Part shown: positions 26,328 to 36,410 of the stretch, in pieces
How the letters are laid out: every line of letters begins with the position of its first letter
How positions within the stretch are numbered: position 1 is the stretch's first letter
NCBI GenBank assembly: GCA_050331455.1
Contig: JBHJGV010000005.1
Coordinates: 62,001-126,000, forward strand
Length of the DNA stretch: 64,000 nucleotides
Source: CAYUYV01 sp050331455
GTDB taxonomy: Bacteria > Pseudomonadota > Alphaproteobacteria > JAJFIK01
Direction: 5' to 3'
The notes under the pieces: model-generated
Seen by the model: only the letters and a program-made list of their open reading frames with translations
Databases searched by the model: none
Told to the model about the DNA's origin: nothing
Position numbers and translations under genes: made by a program

Positions 26328-27428
26328 TCAGGCGGTCCGGCGCCTTTGAGCACCGGCGACTTCACGAACGATCTGGCCATCTCGGGACAGGATGATGGCG
26401 GCCCATTGGGTCGGCCCGAAATGGGCGCAAATGATCATCAGGATCACGGTGATGGGGACGGCGAGAAAGAGCCCCGGGACACTCCAGATGATCCCCCAGA
26501 AGGTCAGGGATACCAGAATGACGACCGGGCTGAGATTGAGGGACTGTCCCATCACCTTGGGCTCGACAATGTTGCCGATGGTGAATTGCGGCACGAGGCC
26601 GAGAACGGCGACGACCACGAGAAAGGTCTGCACGTCATATTGCAGAAGGGTCTGGAGCGCCGGAAACACCACACCGAGAATGGACCCGACCGTGGGCACA
26701 TAGTTCAGCAGAAAGATCAAAAAAGCCCAGAAGCCCGCGAAATTTACGTCGAGATAGCGCAATACGGCATAGCTGAGCCCAGCGGTGATCAGGCTCATGA
26801 GTGTCTTGACAGCCACGTAATCCTGAATACGCCGGGCCAGGGTGGAAAACAGCCGAACGATATGGGCCTGCTGGTCCTTATCCCGGAACATGGCCTTGAT
26901 CTTGATATCGAAGGTACTCTGCTCGGCGATCAGGAAGCCAGTATAGATCAGGATAATGATGGTCTTGCCCAGGATGTCGGACAGGTTGGCAATGATATTG
27001 CCGAGCATATTGCTGATATTGATCTGCTCGATCAGGCCGGCGACGTCGTCCTCAACGCCGACGGCCATGCTGGCCTGTTCGAAAATTTCCCGGATGCGGT
27101 CGCCATAGGTGGAGGCGTCCCGGATGATCGCCGACGTATTGTCCGAAATGAGCGATCCGGCCGCATAGACCACCCCCAGGGTCGTGGCGATGGCGAATGT
27201 CATCGCCATCCATTCCGGCGCGCGGGCGGTGCCAAGGGGGATGGACTGGATGGCCCGGGCCTGGGCACTGACAATGGCCCAAAGCAGGATCGAGATGGCC
27301 AGGGGAACCAGGACGTCTTCGGCGAAATTGAGGAACCAGACCATGGCCACAAAAGCCACGAGCGCGATGCCCACCATGGGGCCGCGCATGGCGCGTTCAA
27401 TGTCGCTCTGCCGGGTGTCCGTCATCAC
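26328..27428 (-). CDS. AI-2E family transporter
   Basis: A 366-residue inner-membrane permease of the AI-2E/PerM family. It has about eight hydrophobic segments with the large soluble loop between TM3 and TM4 (about residues 105-200). The family C-terminal part shows FLIFLLNYVPTVGSILGVVF, LVPQFTIGNIVEPKVMG and LVSLTFWGIIWSVPGLFLAV, including the conserved N-x-V-E-P-x-x-x-G. Despite the name, members differ in substrate (autoinducer-2, Na+/H+ exchange in some), so the cargo is unassigned. The next ATG, one codon downstream, is an equal start. It stands 77 bases downstream of mfd, which is transcribed in the same direction; the 225 bases on the other side show no gene. Confidence 0.9.
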   Translation of the reverse strand: MMTDTRQSDIERAMRGPMVGIALVAFVAMVWFLNFAEDVLVPLAISILLWAIVSAQARAIQSIPLGTARAPEWMAMTFAIATTLGVVYAAGSLISDNTSAIIRDASTYGDRIREIFEQASMAVGVEDDVAGLIEQINISNMLGNIIANLSDILGKTIIILIYTGFLIAEQSTFDIKIKAMFRDKDQQAHIVRLFSTLARRIQDYVAVKTLMSLITAGLSYAVLRYLDVNFAGFWAFLIFLLNYVPTVGSILGVVFPALQTLLQYDVQTFLVVVAVLGLVPQFTIGNIVEPKVMGQSLNLSPVVILVSLTFWGIIWSVPGLFLAVPITVILMIICAHFGPTQWAAIILSRDGQIVREVAGAQRRRTA

Positions 27429-27505
27429 GTCGCTCCCGCCCCCTGCCCTGCCATTCGCCGCGAACCTATCAGGTCAGTCGGGGACGGCCAAATTGGGCGC
27501 AGCGC

Positions 27506-30500
27506 TCAGGCCACCTTGCCCGGTTTCAGGCCTGCCTTCGCGCCGGCGGATCCGCCCTTCGCTGCGGCCGGCTTGGGGGCCGCCAGGCCCGCAAGCTTGG
27601 ACAAAAGCTGGGTTGTGGCTTTCAAGCGCGCTTCCGGTGTGTCGCCCCCCCGGCCATAGACCAGCTTGCCGTCGGGTTTCATCTTTGTGGCCACTCGGGA
27701 ATGGGAGACGAAATCGATCAGCGCCGGGATGTTGGGAAAGCCCGTCGGCCGGAATCCGAGGGTAATGCCCTTGGGCCCCGCGTCCACCTTGTCAACCTGG
27801 CAGGTCCGGCACAGCCGTTTGATGCCGACGATCTGCAACAGATAATCGACCTCCTCGGGGAGCGGTCCGAAGCGGTCGATCAGTTCCGCGGCAAAGCCCT
27901 CGATATCCTCCGACGTTTCCACATCGGCGAGGCGCCGATAGAGCGAGAGACGGACATTCAGGTCAGGGACATAATGCTCCGGGATCAGCACGGCGGTGCC
28001 CACATTGATATGGGGCGACCAGGTGCCGGACGCTTCCACGGGCATGTCGCCGGAGCGCAGGGAAGAGACCGCCTCCTCCAGCATGGACTGGTAAAGCTCG
28101 ATGCCCACTTCGCGGACATGGCCGGACTGTTCCTCGCCCAAAAGATTGCCCGCGCCCCGGATGTCCATGTCATGGCTGGCCAGGGTGAACCCTGCGCCAA
28201 GCGTGTCGAGGGACTGGAGCACGTCGAGGCGCTTTTTGGCCGTCGTGGTGATTTCTTTGCGGTTCGGCACGGTCAGATAGGCATAGGCCCGCGCCTTGGA
28301 GCGGCCGATCCGTCCCCGGATCTGGTAGAGCTGGGCCAGGCCGAACATGTCCGCCCGGTGAACGACCAATGTGTTTGCAGACGGAATATCGAGACCCGAC
28401 TCAACAATCGTGGTCGAGAGCAGCACATCGAACTTGCCATCATAAAAGGCGTTCATGATGTCTTCAAGCTCGCCGGCGGGCATCTGGCCATGGGCCTTGA
28501 TGAATTTCACCTCCGGCACCTGTTCTTCCAGGAACTCGGCGGCTTCGGCAAGATCGGCAATGCGCGGACAGACGAAAAAGCTCTGTCCGCCCCGGTATTT
28601 CTCCCGCAACAGCGCCTCCCGCAACACCACCGGATCGAAGGGCGTCACATAGGTGCGCACGGCCAGCCGGTCGACGGGCGGCGTGGCAATGAGGGAGAGT
28701 TCGCGCACCCCGCTCATGGCGAGTTGGAGCGTACGGGGGATCGGGGTCGCCGTCAGGGTCAGGACATGGACGTCGGCCTTGAGCTGTTTCAGGCGCTCCT
28801 TGTGACCGACGCCGAAATGCTGCTCCTCGTCGATGATCAGCAGACCAAGATTGGCGAAGGAGATGCTTTTGGCAAGGAGCGCGTGGGTGCCGACCACAAT
28901 GTCGACCTTGCCCTCGGCCAGATCCTTTCGGGTCTGACTCGCCTCCTTGGAAGAGACCATGCGCGAAAGCTGACGGATCTCGATGGGCCAGCCGGCGAAA
29001 CGCTCGGCGAAGGTCTTGGTGTGCTGGCGCGCAAGCAGGGTCGTTGGCACGACGACGGCCACCTGGTTGCCCTGCATGGCGGCCACGAATGCGACCCGGA
29101 GCGCCACCTCCGTCTTGCCGAAGCCGACATCGCCGCAGACCAGCCGGTCCATGGGACGGCCAGACCCCAAATCCTCCAGCGCGTCGCCGATGGCCCGCTC
29201 CTGGTCCTCCGTCTCTTGATAGGGGAAACGAGCGCAGAACTCGTCATAGATTCCCTGGGGCGGCACGATGGCCGACCCGTCCCGGAGCTGACGTTCCGCA
29301 GCAATCTTGATGAGCGCATCGGCCATTTCCCGGATGCGCTGTTTGAGCTTTGCCTTGCGCGCCTGCCAGGCCTGGCCGCCGAGCTTGTCGAGCTGAATGG
29401 CCTCGTCATCGGAGCCGTAGCGGCTGAGCAGTTCGATGTTCTCCACGGGGAGGAACAGCTTGTCACCGCCGTGATAGACGATCAGCAGGCAGTCATGGGG
29501 CTGGCCCTGGATTTCAAGGGTCTGGAGCCCTTCATACCGGCCGATGCCGTGGTCCACATGGACGACCAGATCCGCCGGGTTCAGGCTCGCGGCCTCGGTC
29601 AGAAAGTTCTGGGCCTTCTTGGTCTTTTTCCGCTGGCGGATCAGCCGGTCGCCGAGCACGTCCTGCTCGCCCACCAGCATGTAGCCCGGCGCCTCGAAGC
29701 CCTGCTCCACCCCCAGCACGGCGATGCCAACGGCCTGTTCGGGCAGGGCAAAGACGTCGTCGAAGCGGGTGACGGGGCGCACATCGTCAAGGCCGTGATC
29801 CTTAAGCACCCCGCCCATCCGGTCGGCCGAGCCCTGGGTCCAGCAGGCCAGGATCACGCGTTTGCCGTCCGCCTGACGGGCCCGAACCACATCCTTCAAC
29901 ACGTCGAAGACATTGACGCCGTCCTGGGCCCGTTCGGCGGCGAAAGTGCGCCCCGGCCGGCCCGTGGCGGCAACCTGGGCCATGCTTTCGGGCGCGGCGT
30001 AAGGTGTCAGAATACGGACGATCCGTGTGTCGAGCCCCTCGCGCCACTGGGCCTGCGACAGGTAAAGCCGGTCGGGCGCCAGCGCCTTGTAGCGCGGTGC
30101 CGAAAGCCCTTTGCCGAGACCGGACATTTTTTCCGCTTCCTGGCGGGCCTGGAAATAGTCCGCGACAAAAGCAAGGCGCGTGTCCCGCGCTTCCTCCGCC
30201 TGGTGATCGAGGCTGACGGGCGCACCGGGCAGATAATCGAACAGCGTCTCAAGGCTCTCATAGAACAGGGGCAGCCAATGCTCCATGCCCTGGTGCTTGT
30301 GGCCTGCACTGACGGCCCCGTAGAGGGGATCGTCGTCGGTCACGGCGCCGAATGCCGCCACATAGCCGCGCCGGAACCGCTGAATCGTGTCGTCGGTGAG
30401 CAGCACTTCGCTGACCGGTACCAGATCGATGCCCCGCAGCTGACCGGTGGTGCGCTGACTTTCCGGATCGAAGGGGCGCACGGACTCCAGACTGTCGCCG

Positions 30501-31135
30501 AACAGGTCCAGACGCAAAGGCTGATCCTGGCCGGGCGGGAAAAGGTCTACGATGCCACCGCGCACGGCAAACTCGCCCGCGTCCCGCACGGTCGAGGCCC
30601 GGGTGTAGCCGTTGCGGCCCAGAAAGTCCGTGAGCGCCTCAAGATCGATCCGGTTGCCCACGCGTGCCGAGAAAGCCTGATCGGCCAGGGCCGCCCGGGG
30701 CGGCACCCGCTGGAGCAGGGCATTGACCGTCGTGATAACGATCAGCGGGCTCGCCTCCCCCTGCCCGTCCAGCCGGGCCAGCATGCTGAGGGCCGCCATC
30801 CGTTGGCTGACGATTTCCGCCTTGGGCGAAACCCGGTCATAGGGCAGGCAATCCCAGGCCGGCATGCGCACGACCGGCAGATCCGGGGCGAAAAAAGCCA
30901 GGGCTTCGGCAAGGGCTGTGGCGCGGGTGTCGTCGCGGGCCACGTGAAGCCAGGCCCCCCCCTGGAAACGGGCCAGCACGCTCAGCAGATGGGCGTCATA
31001 GCCGTCCGGCGCACCGGTGATGACCGTCGCGCCTTGATCGCGCAGCAGCGTGCGGGGGCTGACATCCAGAATCGGGTCGGCAATGGGACGGGGCGTTGCG
31101 GTCACGGGCCCTACCAGTCGGTTCGGTGCCGCCAT
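27506..31135 (-). CDS. mfd: Transcription-repair coupling factor
   Basis: Removes RNA polymerase stalled at DNA lesions and recruits UvrA. The 1209-residue protein has the UvrB-like N-terminal part (LPVVRMPAWDCLPYDRVSPK, DLFPPGQDQPLRLDLFGDSL) and the RNA-polymerase-interacting/Tudor region (LVVHVDHGIGRYEGLQ). The translocase motor follows: Walker A GDVGFGKTEVALRVAF at about residue 670, LIIDEEQHFGVGHKERLK, TATPIPRTLQLAMSG and FGLAQLYQIRGRIGRSKA. The C-terminal D7 domain is followed by an Ala/Gly/Lys-rich tail. The start at 31135 (MAAPNRLVG) is chosen because the 39 upstream codons overlap sdhE and are not family-like. It lies 64 bases downstream of sdhE in the same direction. A 1172-codon frame on the opposite strand is a shadow. 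Confidence 0.96.
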   Translation of the reverse strand: MAAPNRLVGPVTATPRPIADPILDVSPRTLLRDQGATVITGAPDGYDAHLLSVLARFQGGAWLHVARDDTRATALAEALAFFAPDLPVVRMPAWDCLPYDRVSPKAEIVSQRMAALSMLARLDGQGEASPLIVITTVNALLQRVPPRAALADQAFSARVGNRIDLEALTDFLGRNGYTRASTVRDAGEFAVRGGIVDLFPPGQDQPLRLDLFGDSLESVRPFDPESQRTTGQLRGIDLVPVSEVLLTDDTIQRFRRGYVAAFGAVTDDDPLYGAVSAGHKHQGMEHWLPLFYESLETLFDYLPGAPVSLDHQAEEARDTRLAFVADYFQARQEAEKMSGLGKGLSAPRYKALAPDRLYLSQAQWREGLDTRIVRILTPYAAPESMAQVAATGRPGRTFAAERAQDGVNVFDVLKDVVRARQADGKRVILACWTQGSADRMGGVLKDHGLDDVRPVTRFDDVFALPEQAVGIAVLGVEQGFEAPGYMLVGEQDVLGDRLIRQRKKTKKAQNFLTEAASLNPADLVVHVDHGIGRYEGLQTLEIQGQPHDCLLIVYHGGDKLFLPVENIELLSRYGSDDEAIQLDKLGGQAWQARKAKLKQRIREMADALIKIAAERQLRDGSAIVPPQGIYDEFCARFPYQETEDQERAIGDALEDLGSGRPMDRLVCGDVGFGKTEVALRVAFVAAMQGNQVAVVVPTTLLARQHTKTFAERFAGWPIEIRQLSRMVSSKEASQTRKDLAEGKVDIVVGTHALLAKSISFANLGLLIIDEEQHFGVGHKERLKQLKADVHVLTLTATPIPRTLQLAMSGVRELSLIATPPVDRLAVRTYVTPFDPVVLREALLREKYRGGQSFFVCPRIADLAEAAEFLEEQVPEVKFIKAHGQMPAGELEDIMNAFYDGKFDVLLSTTIVESGLDIPSANTLVVHRADMFGLAQLYQIRGRIGRSKARAYAYLTVPNRKEITTTAKKRLDVLQSLDTLGAGFTLASHDMDIRGAGNLLGEEQSGHVREVGIELYQSMLEEAVSSLRSGDMPVEASGTWSPHINVGTAVLIPEHYVPDLNVRLSLYRRLADVETSEDIEGFAAELIDRFGPLPEEVDYLLQIVGIKRLCRTCQVDKVDAGPKGITLGFRPTGFPNIPALIDFVSHSRVATKMKPDGKLVYGRGGDTPEARLKATTQLLSKLAGLAAPKPAAAKGGSAGAKAGLKPGKVA

Positions 31136-31199
31136 GCGATCCGGGAGGGGATCGCAGGGGCGCGTGAAATGGGATGGTGGCCGACCCCGGCCCGCACGA

Positions 31200-31493
31200 T
31201 CAGCGCTGGGTGGCGTTGACCAGGGCGTGCATCGGCGCTTGCAAATGCTCACCGGACTGGATCATCCGGAAAACGTCATGATCGTGCTCTGCTGGAACGG
31301 GCGCCCGGCCGACGATCCAGTTGTAAAGATCATGGTCATCGGAGGCGATCAAGGTTTCGTACCGGTCGAGTTGATCGTCGGAGAAGGCGGCCAGATGGGC
31401 ATCGGCGAAATGGCCGAGCATCAGATCCGCTTCCTTGAAACCCCGGTGCCAGGACCGGAAATGAAGGCGTTTCAGGCGCGTTTCGCGATCCAT
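31200..31493 (-). CDS. sdhE: Succinate dehydrogenase assembly factor SdhE
   Basis: A small (97 aa) helical protein needed for covalent FAD attachment to SdhA. It has the family signature RGFKEADLMLG (RGxxE) at about residues 16-26, then DDQLDRYETLIASDDHDLYNWI, the usual five-helix fold core. The start at 31493 gives MDRETRLKRLHFRSWHRG, which fits the family; the 65 upstream codons in the open frame are dropped. In many alphaproteobacteria sdhE lies between recG and mfd, and here mfd follows directly while recG is 2.8 kb away, divergent. Confidence 0.92.
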   Translation of the reverse strand: MDRETRLKRLHFRSWHRGFKEADLMLGHFADAHLAAFSDDQLDRYETLIASDDHDLYNWIVGRAPVPAEHDHDVFRMIQSGEHLQAPMHALVNATQR

Positions 31494-31707
31494 GGCACGG
31501 GTGTTAACAGAAGTGCTTTCTGGGCCCACAGACGGCTCCTTGGCGTTTGAGGCAATGGGGCTTGAGGCGGCTGCCTGTGCGGGAAACCGACCCGCTGTTG
31601 CGGATATAGACCGGCCGGCCGCCTCTGTCATGCCCGTGTCATGTCGTCCAAGGCCCGGATCCGTCTCCCGCCCGGTCCGCCCGTTCAACCATCAGAGGCT
31701 TGCGCCC

Positions 31708-32658
31708 ATGCCTGACACTCCGTTTTCGGCTGCCCCCGATCCCGCCCCCAGCGCGTCCCAAACCGGGGGACCGGGCCTTCCGGAGCGGCCGGACCACTGG
31801 TTCACGCTGGCCGATGGGCGCCGGCTCGCCTACCGGGTCCAGGGTCCTGTCGATGCGCCGCCCGTCTTCTATTTCCACGGCTGGCCCGGCTCGCGGCTCG
31901 AACCGGGCTTTTTCGATTTGAGCGCCGTGCGCCTGATCGCCCTGGACCGACCGGGCTATGGCCAATCCAGCCCCCAGGATGCCCGCACCTTGACCGACTG
32001 GGCGGCTGATGTGGGTGCCCTGGCCGACGGCCTGGGCCTGCGGCGCTTCGGCATCGTGGGCATGTCCGGCGGGGGGCCCTATGCGGCGGCTTGCGCCCAC
32101 GCTCTGGGCGCCCGGGTCATCACTTGCGTACTGATTTCCGCGCTCGGACCGCCCGAGGCGCCCGGCATGTCGAGCATTCGCCTGTCGCTGTTGCGCGCCC
32201 TCGGCAAGCGGCCATCGACGGGCACGGCCCTGTTCGGCATGGCCCGGCGCGTGCTGCAATCGCCGAAGAATGACCGCTATGTCGTTCGGTTGCGGAAGGT
32301 CATTCCCCGCGGTGACCGGGACCTTGAAGCCCTGGACCCGGCATTTCTCAGCCATCTGCTGAATTCCTGGCGGGAGGGCACGCGGGCCTCCGTCGCCGGC
32401 ATGGCTTCCGACGCCCGCGTTTACGGAACGCCCTGGCCCTTCAAGCTGGAGGACATCTCGGTTCCCGTCCGGCTGTGGCACGGCGAGGCGGACCGCATCG
32501 TGCCCTCGACGATTGCCGAACACGCCCATGCGCGCCTGGGTGACAGTGTTCTGAAACTCTATCCCGAGGAAGGACATATCTCCCTCATTCGCATCCATCT
32601 GGACACAATTCTGGAGGATCTGCGCCGCTGCATGGCCGGTGGAGAGGTGACATTATAA
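31708..32658 (+). CDS. Alpha/beta-fold hydrolase
   Basis: A 316-residue alpha/beta hydrolase. Motifs in order are VFYFHGWPGSRLEPGF (oxyanion HGxPGS), LIALDRPGYGQSS, the nucleophile elbow VGMSGGGPYA with catalytic Ser, RLWHGEADRIVPST (catalytic Asp) and YPEEGHISLI (catalytic His). The triad is therefore complete. The first 35 residues are Pro/Ser-rich and probably unstructured; no signal peptide is seen. The start at 31708 has a weak AGAGG upstream; the 72 codons before it overlap sdhE antisense and are rejected. It stands between sdhE (divergent) and the porin gene. The substrate, an ester, lactone or epoxide, cannot be told. Confidence 0.88.
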   Translation: MPDTPFSAAPDPAPSASQTGGPGLPERPDHWFTLADGRRLAYRVQGPVDAPPVFYFHGWPGSRLEPGFFDLSAVRLIALDRPGYGQSSPQDARTLTDWAADVGALADGLGLRRFGIVGMSGGGPYAAACAHALGARVITCVLISALGPPEAPGMSSIRLSLLRALGKRPSTGTALFGMARRVLQSPKNDRYVVRLRKVIPRGDRDLEALDPAFLSHLLNSWREGTRASVAGMASDARVYGTPWPFKLEDISVPVRLWHGEADRIVPSTIAEHAHARLGDSVLKLYPEEGHISLIRIHLDTILEDLRRCMAGGEVTL

Positions 32659-32806
32659 GCTGCCTTCACAGGGCCGTGTGGTGGTCGAAGGGTTCTACAT
32701 CTTGACCCTTCCACCCGTTCCGGTCGATGTGGAGATTGGTTACCGAGAGATCATGGACGCGACGCGCGCCCCCTCCTCCAGTTGATTACCTCGAAGGGAG
32801 ACCGTC

Positions 32807-34126
32807 TTGCCCCGGCCCATCCGCTCCGAACACGCCCGAAATTGTCCGACACAGCGGGCCACCGCGACCCGCCCTCTCCGCTCGCTTCTGGGTCTTGGCT
32901 CGCTGCTGGGCCTGGGCCTCGTCCTGGCAGGCCCCTCCGCACATGCCGCCGATGAGGGCATTTCAGCGCTCTGGAAGGACGCGGACACACGGGCCCAGGC
33001 GCGCTACCGCTTCGAGCATGTGGATCAGCAGGGTTTCGACCGCAATGCCCTGGCCTCAACGGTCCGCCTCCGGATCGGGCTGCGGACCGGCACCTATAAG
33101 GGCCTCACTTTTCTCGTCGAAGGCGAAGGCACGGCCATTCTTGGGTCCAACAATTTCAACAGCACCCAGAACGGCTTCACCAATTTTCCCGTCGTTGCCG
33201 ATCCGGAACACGTGGAGTTGAACCGCGCCCAGGTCCAGGCCAAGTTGCATGACCGGGTCAGGCTGACCGTCGGCCGTCAGAAGATCGCTTACGGCAATGA
33301 GCGTTTTGTCGGCAATGTGGACTTCCGCCAGGACGACCAGACCTTCGATGCGGTCCGGGTCGATGCGGAACCCCATGACCGCATGAAGGTGTCCATCGCC
33401 GGCGGCAACCGGGTGAACCGGATTTTCGGCAATGAGAACGTGGCCGTGCCGCCGCCGGCCACGGGCACATTCACCGGCGGCTTCGTGCTGAGTAACCTCA
33501 CCGGCGAGATCACCGACACGGTCGACGGCGAGATCTACGGCCACTGGCTGAACTTCGAGGAATCCCCCACCGAGTCGACGCGGACCATCGGCATCCGCCT
33601 CAATGGCGACCATGATGTGGGCAGCGGGATCGTGCTGGGCTGGACCGGGGAATATGCCTACCAGACCGATGCGGCAGACAATCCCCTGAATATCGACCTG
33701 TTCTACGCCCTCGCCGAAGGGCGGGTGAAAACGCTGGTCGGAACCCTGAATGGCGGCGTTGAGGTCCTGGATGGGAACGGCACCGTCGGCTTCTCCACGC
33801 CCCTGTCGACGCTGCACAAATTCAACGGCACCGCCGATGTCTTCCTGGTGACGCCCGCCGTGGGCCTGCGCGACGCCTTTATCGGCTGGACCTCCGAACT
33901 GCCGGGCGCCGGCCCGGTACGCCAGATGAAGGCCAATGTCACCTGGCATGACTTTTCGTCGGACAACGGCTCGGACGACCTGGGCCAGGAAATCGATGCC
34001 GAACTGGTGGCCATCATCAACAAGAATGTGGGCACCGGCCTTAAATTCGCGAAATATGGCGGCGGCGATGCCATCGCACCCCCTAACACCACCCGCTTCT
34101 GGTTTACCTTGGACTTGAAATACTGA
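32807..34126 (+). CDS. Outer-membrane beta-barrel protein, alginate-export/porin-like
   Basis: A 439-residue exported barrel protein. A long n-region then a hydrophobic signal core (LLGLGSLLGLGLVLAG) end with a signal-peptidase site at AHA-AD. The mature part alternates in beta-strand fashion: ARYRFEHVDQQGFDRNALAS, VELNRAQVQAKLHDRVRLTV, GRQKIAYGNERFVGNVDFRQ, and it ends with an aromatic-rich strand RFWFTLDLKY as outer-membrane barrels do. The GRQ...RFVG...W/F pattern is that of the alginate-export-like domain family. The start is TTG at 32807 with GGGAG seven bases before; no better ATG exists. It probably forms a channel for a small or anionic solute. It follows the alpha/beta hydrolase by 148 bases. 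Confidence 0.78.
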   Translation: MPRPIRSEHARNCPTQRATATRPLRSLLGLGSLLGLGLVLAGPSAHAADEGISALWKDADTRAQARYRFEHVDQQGFDRNALASTVRLRIGLRTGTYKGLTFLVEGEGTAILGSNNFNSTQNGFTNFPVVADPEHVELNRAQVQAKLHDRVRLTVGRQKIAYGNERFVGNVDFRQDDQTFDAVRVDAEPHDRMKVSIAGGNRVNRIFGNENVAVPPPATGTFTGGFVLSNLTGEITDTVDGEIYGHWLNFEESPTESTRTIGIRLNGDHDVGSGIVLGWTGEYAYQTDAADNPLNIDLFYALAEGRVKTLVGTLNGGVEVLDGNGTVGFSTPLSTLHKFNGTADVFLVTPAVGLRDAFIGWTSELPGAGPVRQMKANVTWHDFSSDNGSDDLGQEIDAELVAIINKNVGTGLKFAKYGGGDAIAPPNTTRFWFTLDLKY

Positions 34127-34295
34127 TCGTGCCGGGGCCGGGGATGACTGGGAACGTCCCGCGTCCCTCTATAGAGTGGGGTGACCCATCTCGGCGCGAT
34201 CAGCGAATGCAGTCGCCGGCGGTGGATTGCGCGGTGGGTTGAAACCCACCCGACACGGATGAGCCTGCCCGCTCTCTTTTGGCGACCTTCGATCC

Positions 34296-36410
34296 ATGCG
34301 CCCCACGGTCCTGTTTCCCCTGTTCAAAGATGTCACGACCCTGCCGGGAGTGGGGCCGCGGCTGGGGAAACTCATTGCGAAGCTGGCCGGGTCCCAGGTT
34401 GTGGATCTCCTATGGCACCTGCCCAGCGGCCTTGTGGACCGCTCCAAACGTCCCCTCCTGAAGGACGCCCATGACGGCGATCTCGTCACCGTCGGGGTCA
34501 CCGTGGATGCCCATTTGCCGCCCGGGCGACCCCGCGCGCCCTATCGGATCCGCGTGCGGGACGAGACGGGCTTCCTGACCCTCGTCTTCTTCCATGCCCG
34601 GCCCGATTATCTCAATCGGATGCTGCCCCAGGGCGAGAGTCGTTTCATCAGCGGGCGCATCGAGGATTATCACGGCAGCCTTCAAATGACGCATCCGGAT
34701 TATATCATGGATGCCCATGACCTGGATGATCTCCCATTGAAGGAAGCCACCTATCCGCTCACGGCTGGCCTCCAGCCGAAGGTCATGGCCAAGGCCATTC
34801 ACGGCGCCCTTGAGCAAGCCCCGGATCTGCCGGAATGGCACCGCGCGGATATGCTGGCGCGGCGCAAATGGCCGGCTTGGCGCGCGGCGGTGCGCACCGT
34901 CCACCCGCCCGACACCCAGGAGGATCTGGACCCGTGCGCGCCGGCGCGGGAACGTCTGGCCTATGACGAACTCCTGGCGAACCAGCTTGCCCTTATGCTG
35001 GTCCGCCAGCGGATGACCCACAGTGCCGGACGGGTGATCGAGGGGACCGGGGTTCTGTCGAAGGAAATCCTGGCCAGCCTGCCCTTCGCCCTGACCGGCG
35101 CCCAGACGCGCTCGCTTGAGGAAATCCGCGCCGATATGGCAAGCCCGAACCGCATGATGCGGCTGCTCCAGGGGGATGTGGGCTCGGGCAAGACCGTGGT
35201 GGCCTGCCTTGCCATGGCAACGGCCGTCGAGGCGGGGGCGCAGGCCGCGCTCATGGCGCCCACGGACATTCTTGCCCGCCAGCATTTCGCTGGGATCGAT
35301 CCCCTGATGATGGCCGCCGGCGTGCAGGTTGCCCTGCTCACGGGCCGGGAAAAAGCCGGGGACCGGGCCGCCGTTCTGGCCGGGCTCGAAAGCGGCGACA
35401 TCCAGGTCGTGATCGGGACCCACGCCCTGTTCCAGGACGACGTGACCTTCCACGATCTTGCCCTTGCGGTCGTCGACGAGCAGCACCGCTTCGGGGTCCA
35501 TCAGCGCCTTGCCCTCGGCGAGAAAGGCGGCGGCCCCGGCCAACGCCGCCCCGTCGATGTGATGGTCATGACCGCGACGCCGATCCCCCGCACGCTGACC
35601 CTCACGGCCTATGGCGACATGGCCGTCTCCCGGCTGGACGAGAAACCGCCGGGGCGCAAACCCGTGACGACCCGCGCCGTGCCCCTGTCACGCCTCGACG
35701 AAGTCGTGGACGGGCTGCGCCGGCCCCTCGCAAGCGGCGGGCAGGCCTACTGGGTTTGCCCGCTGGTGGAGGAATCGGACGTTCTGGATGTCACGGCGGC
35801 GCAGGAGCGGTATGAGGCCCTGATGCAGGCCCTCGATCCGGGACCGGAAGGCCCGTCCGTTGGGCTCGTGCACGGACGAATGAAGAATGCGGAAAAGGAC
35901 GCGGTCATGGCCGGCTTCAAGGCGGGCCGAATCAAGATCCTGGTGGCGACCACGGTGATCGAGGTCGGCGTCGATGTGCCCAATGCCAGCATCATCGTGG
36001 TCGAACATGCCGAGCGTTTCGGCCTCGCCCAGCTTCACCAGCTCCGCGGCCGTGTCGGGCGGGGCACCGCCGCCTCATCCTGTCTGCTCCTCTATGGAGA
36101 ACCGGTGGGCGAGACCGCCCGGGCGCGCCTCAAGATCATGCGCGAGACCGAAGACGGCTTTCGGATCGCTGAGGAAGATCTGCGCCTGCGCGGTGCGGGG
36201 GACATTCTGGGCACCCGCCAGAGTGGCCTGCCCCGCTTCCGGCTCGCCGATCTCGAGGCGCACGCAGATCTGCTGGCCACGGCCCGGGACGATGCCCGGC
36301 TTTTGCTGGAGAAAGATCCCGAACTGACCGGCCCGCGGGGCGAGGCGCTGCGTGTGCTGCTCTATCTGCACCAGCGGGACGAGGCGATCCGGTTTCTGCG
36401 GGCTGGATAG
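34296..36410 (+). CDS. recG: ATP-dependent DNA helicase RecG
   Basis: Remodels stalled replication forks and branched DNA. The 704-residue protein starts with the wedge-domain region (GVGPRLGKLIAKLAG, DLLWHLPSGLVDRS). The helicase core follows: LTGAQTRSLEEIRADM, Walker A GDVGSGKTVVACLAM at about residue 293, VVDEQHRFGVHQRLAL, MTATPIPRTLTLTAYGDM, VEVGVDVPNASIIVVEHAER and FGLAQLHQLRGRVGRG. The C-terminal helical hook part contains the TRAG-like GDILGTRQSGLPRFRLADL. Length fits RecG. Transcribed divergently from sdhE-mfd, with a hydrolase and a porin gene between. Confidence 0.96.
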   Translation: MRPTVLFPLFKDVTTLPGVGPRLGKLIAKLAGSQVVDLLWHLPSGLVDRSKRPLLKDAHDGDLVTVGVTVDAHLPPGRPRAPYRIRVRDETGFLTLVFFHARPDYLNRMLPQGESRFISGRIEDYHGSLQMTHPDYIMDAHDLDDLPLKEATYPLTAGLQPKVMAKAIHGALEQAPDLPEWHRADMLARRKWPAWRAAVRTVHPPDTQEDLDPCAPARERLAYDELLANQLALMLVRQRMTHSAGRVIEGTGVLSKEILASLPFALTGAQTRSLEEIRADMASPNRMMRLLQGDVGSGKTVVACLAMATAVEAGAQAALMAPTDILARQHFAGIDPLMMAAGVQVALLTGREKAGDRAAVLAGLESGDIQVVIGTHALFQDDVTFHDLALAVVDEQHRFGVHQRLALGEKGGGPGQRRPVDVMVMTATPIPRTLTLTAYGDMAVSRLDEKPPGRKPVTTRAVPLSRLDEVVDGLRRPLASGGQAYWVCPLVEESDVLDVTAAQERYEALMQALDPGPEGPSVGLVHGRMKNAEKDAVMAGFKAGRIKILVATTVIEVGVDVPNASIIVVEHAERFGLAQLHQLRGRVGRGTAASSCLLLYGEPVGETARARLKIMRETEDGFRIAEEDLRLRGAGDILGTRQSGLPRFRLADLEAHADLLATARDDARLLLEKDPELTGPRGEALRVLLYLHQRDEAIRFLRAG

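Noticed and set aside
27701..31219. A 1172-codon open frame on the plus strand opposite mfd.
   Set aside because: It lies wholly opposite a gene with unmistakable Mfd motifs. Long antisense frames arise in GC-rich codon usage, and the translated product has no recognisable domain.
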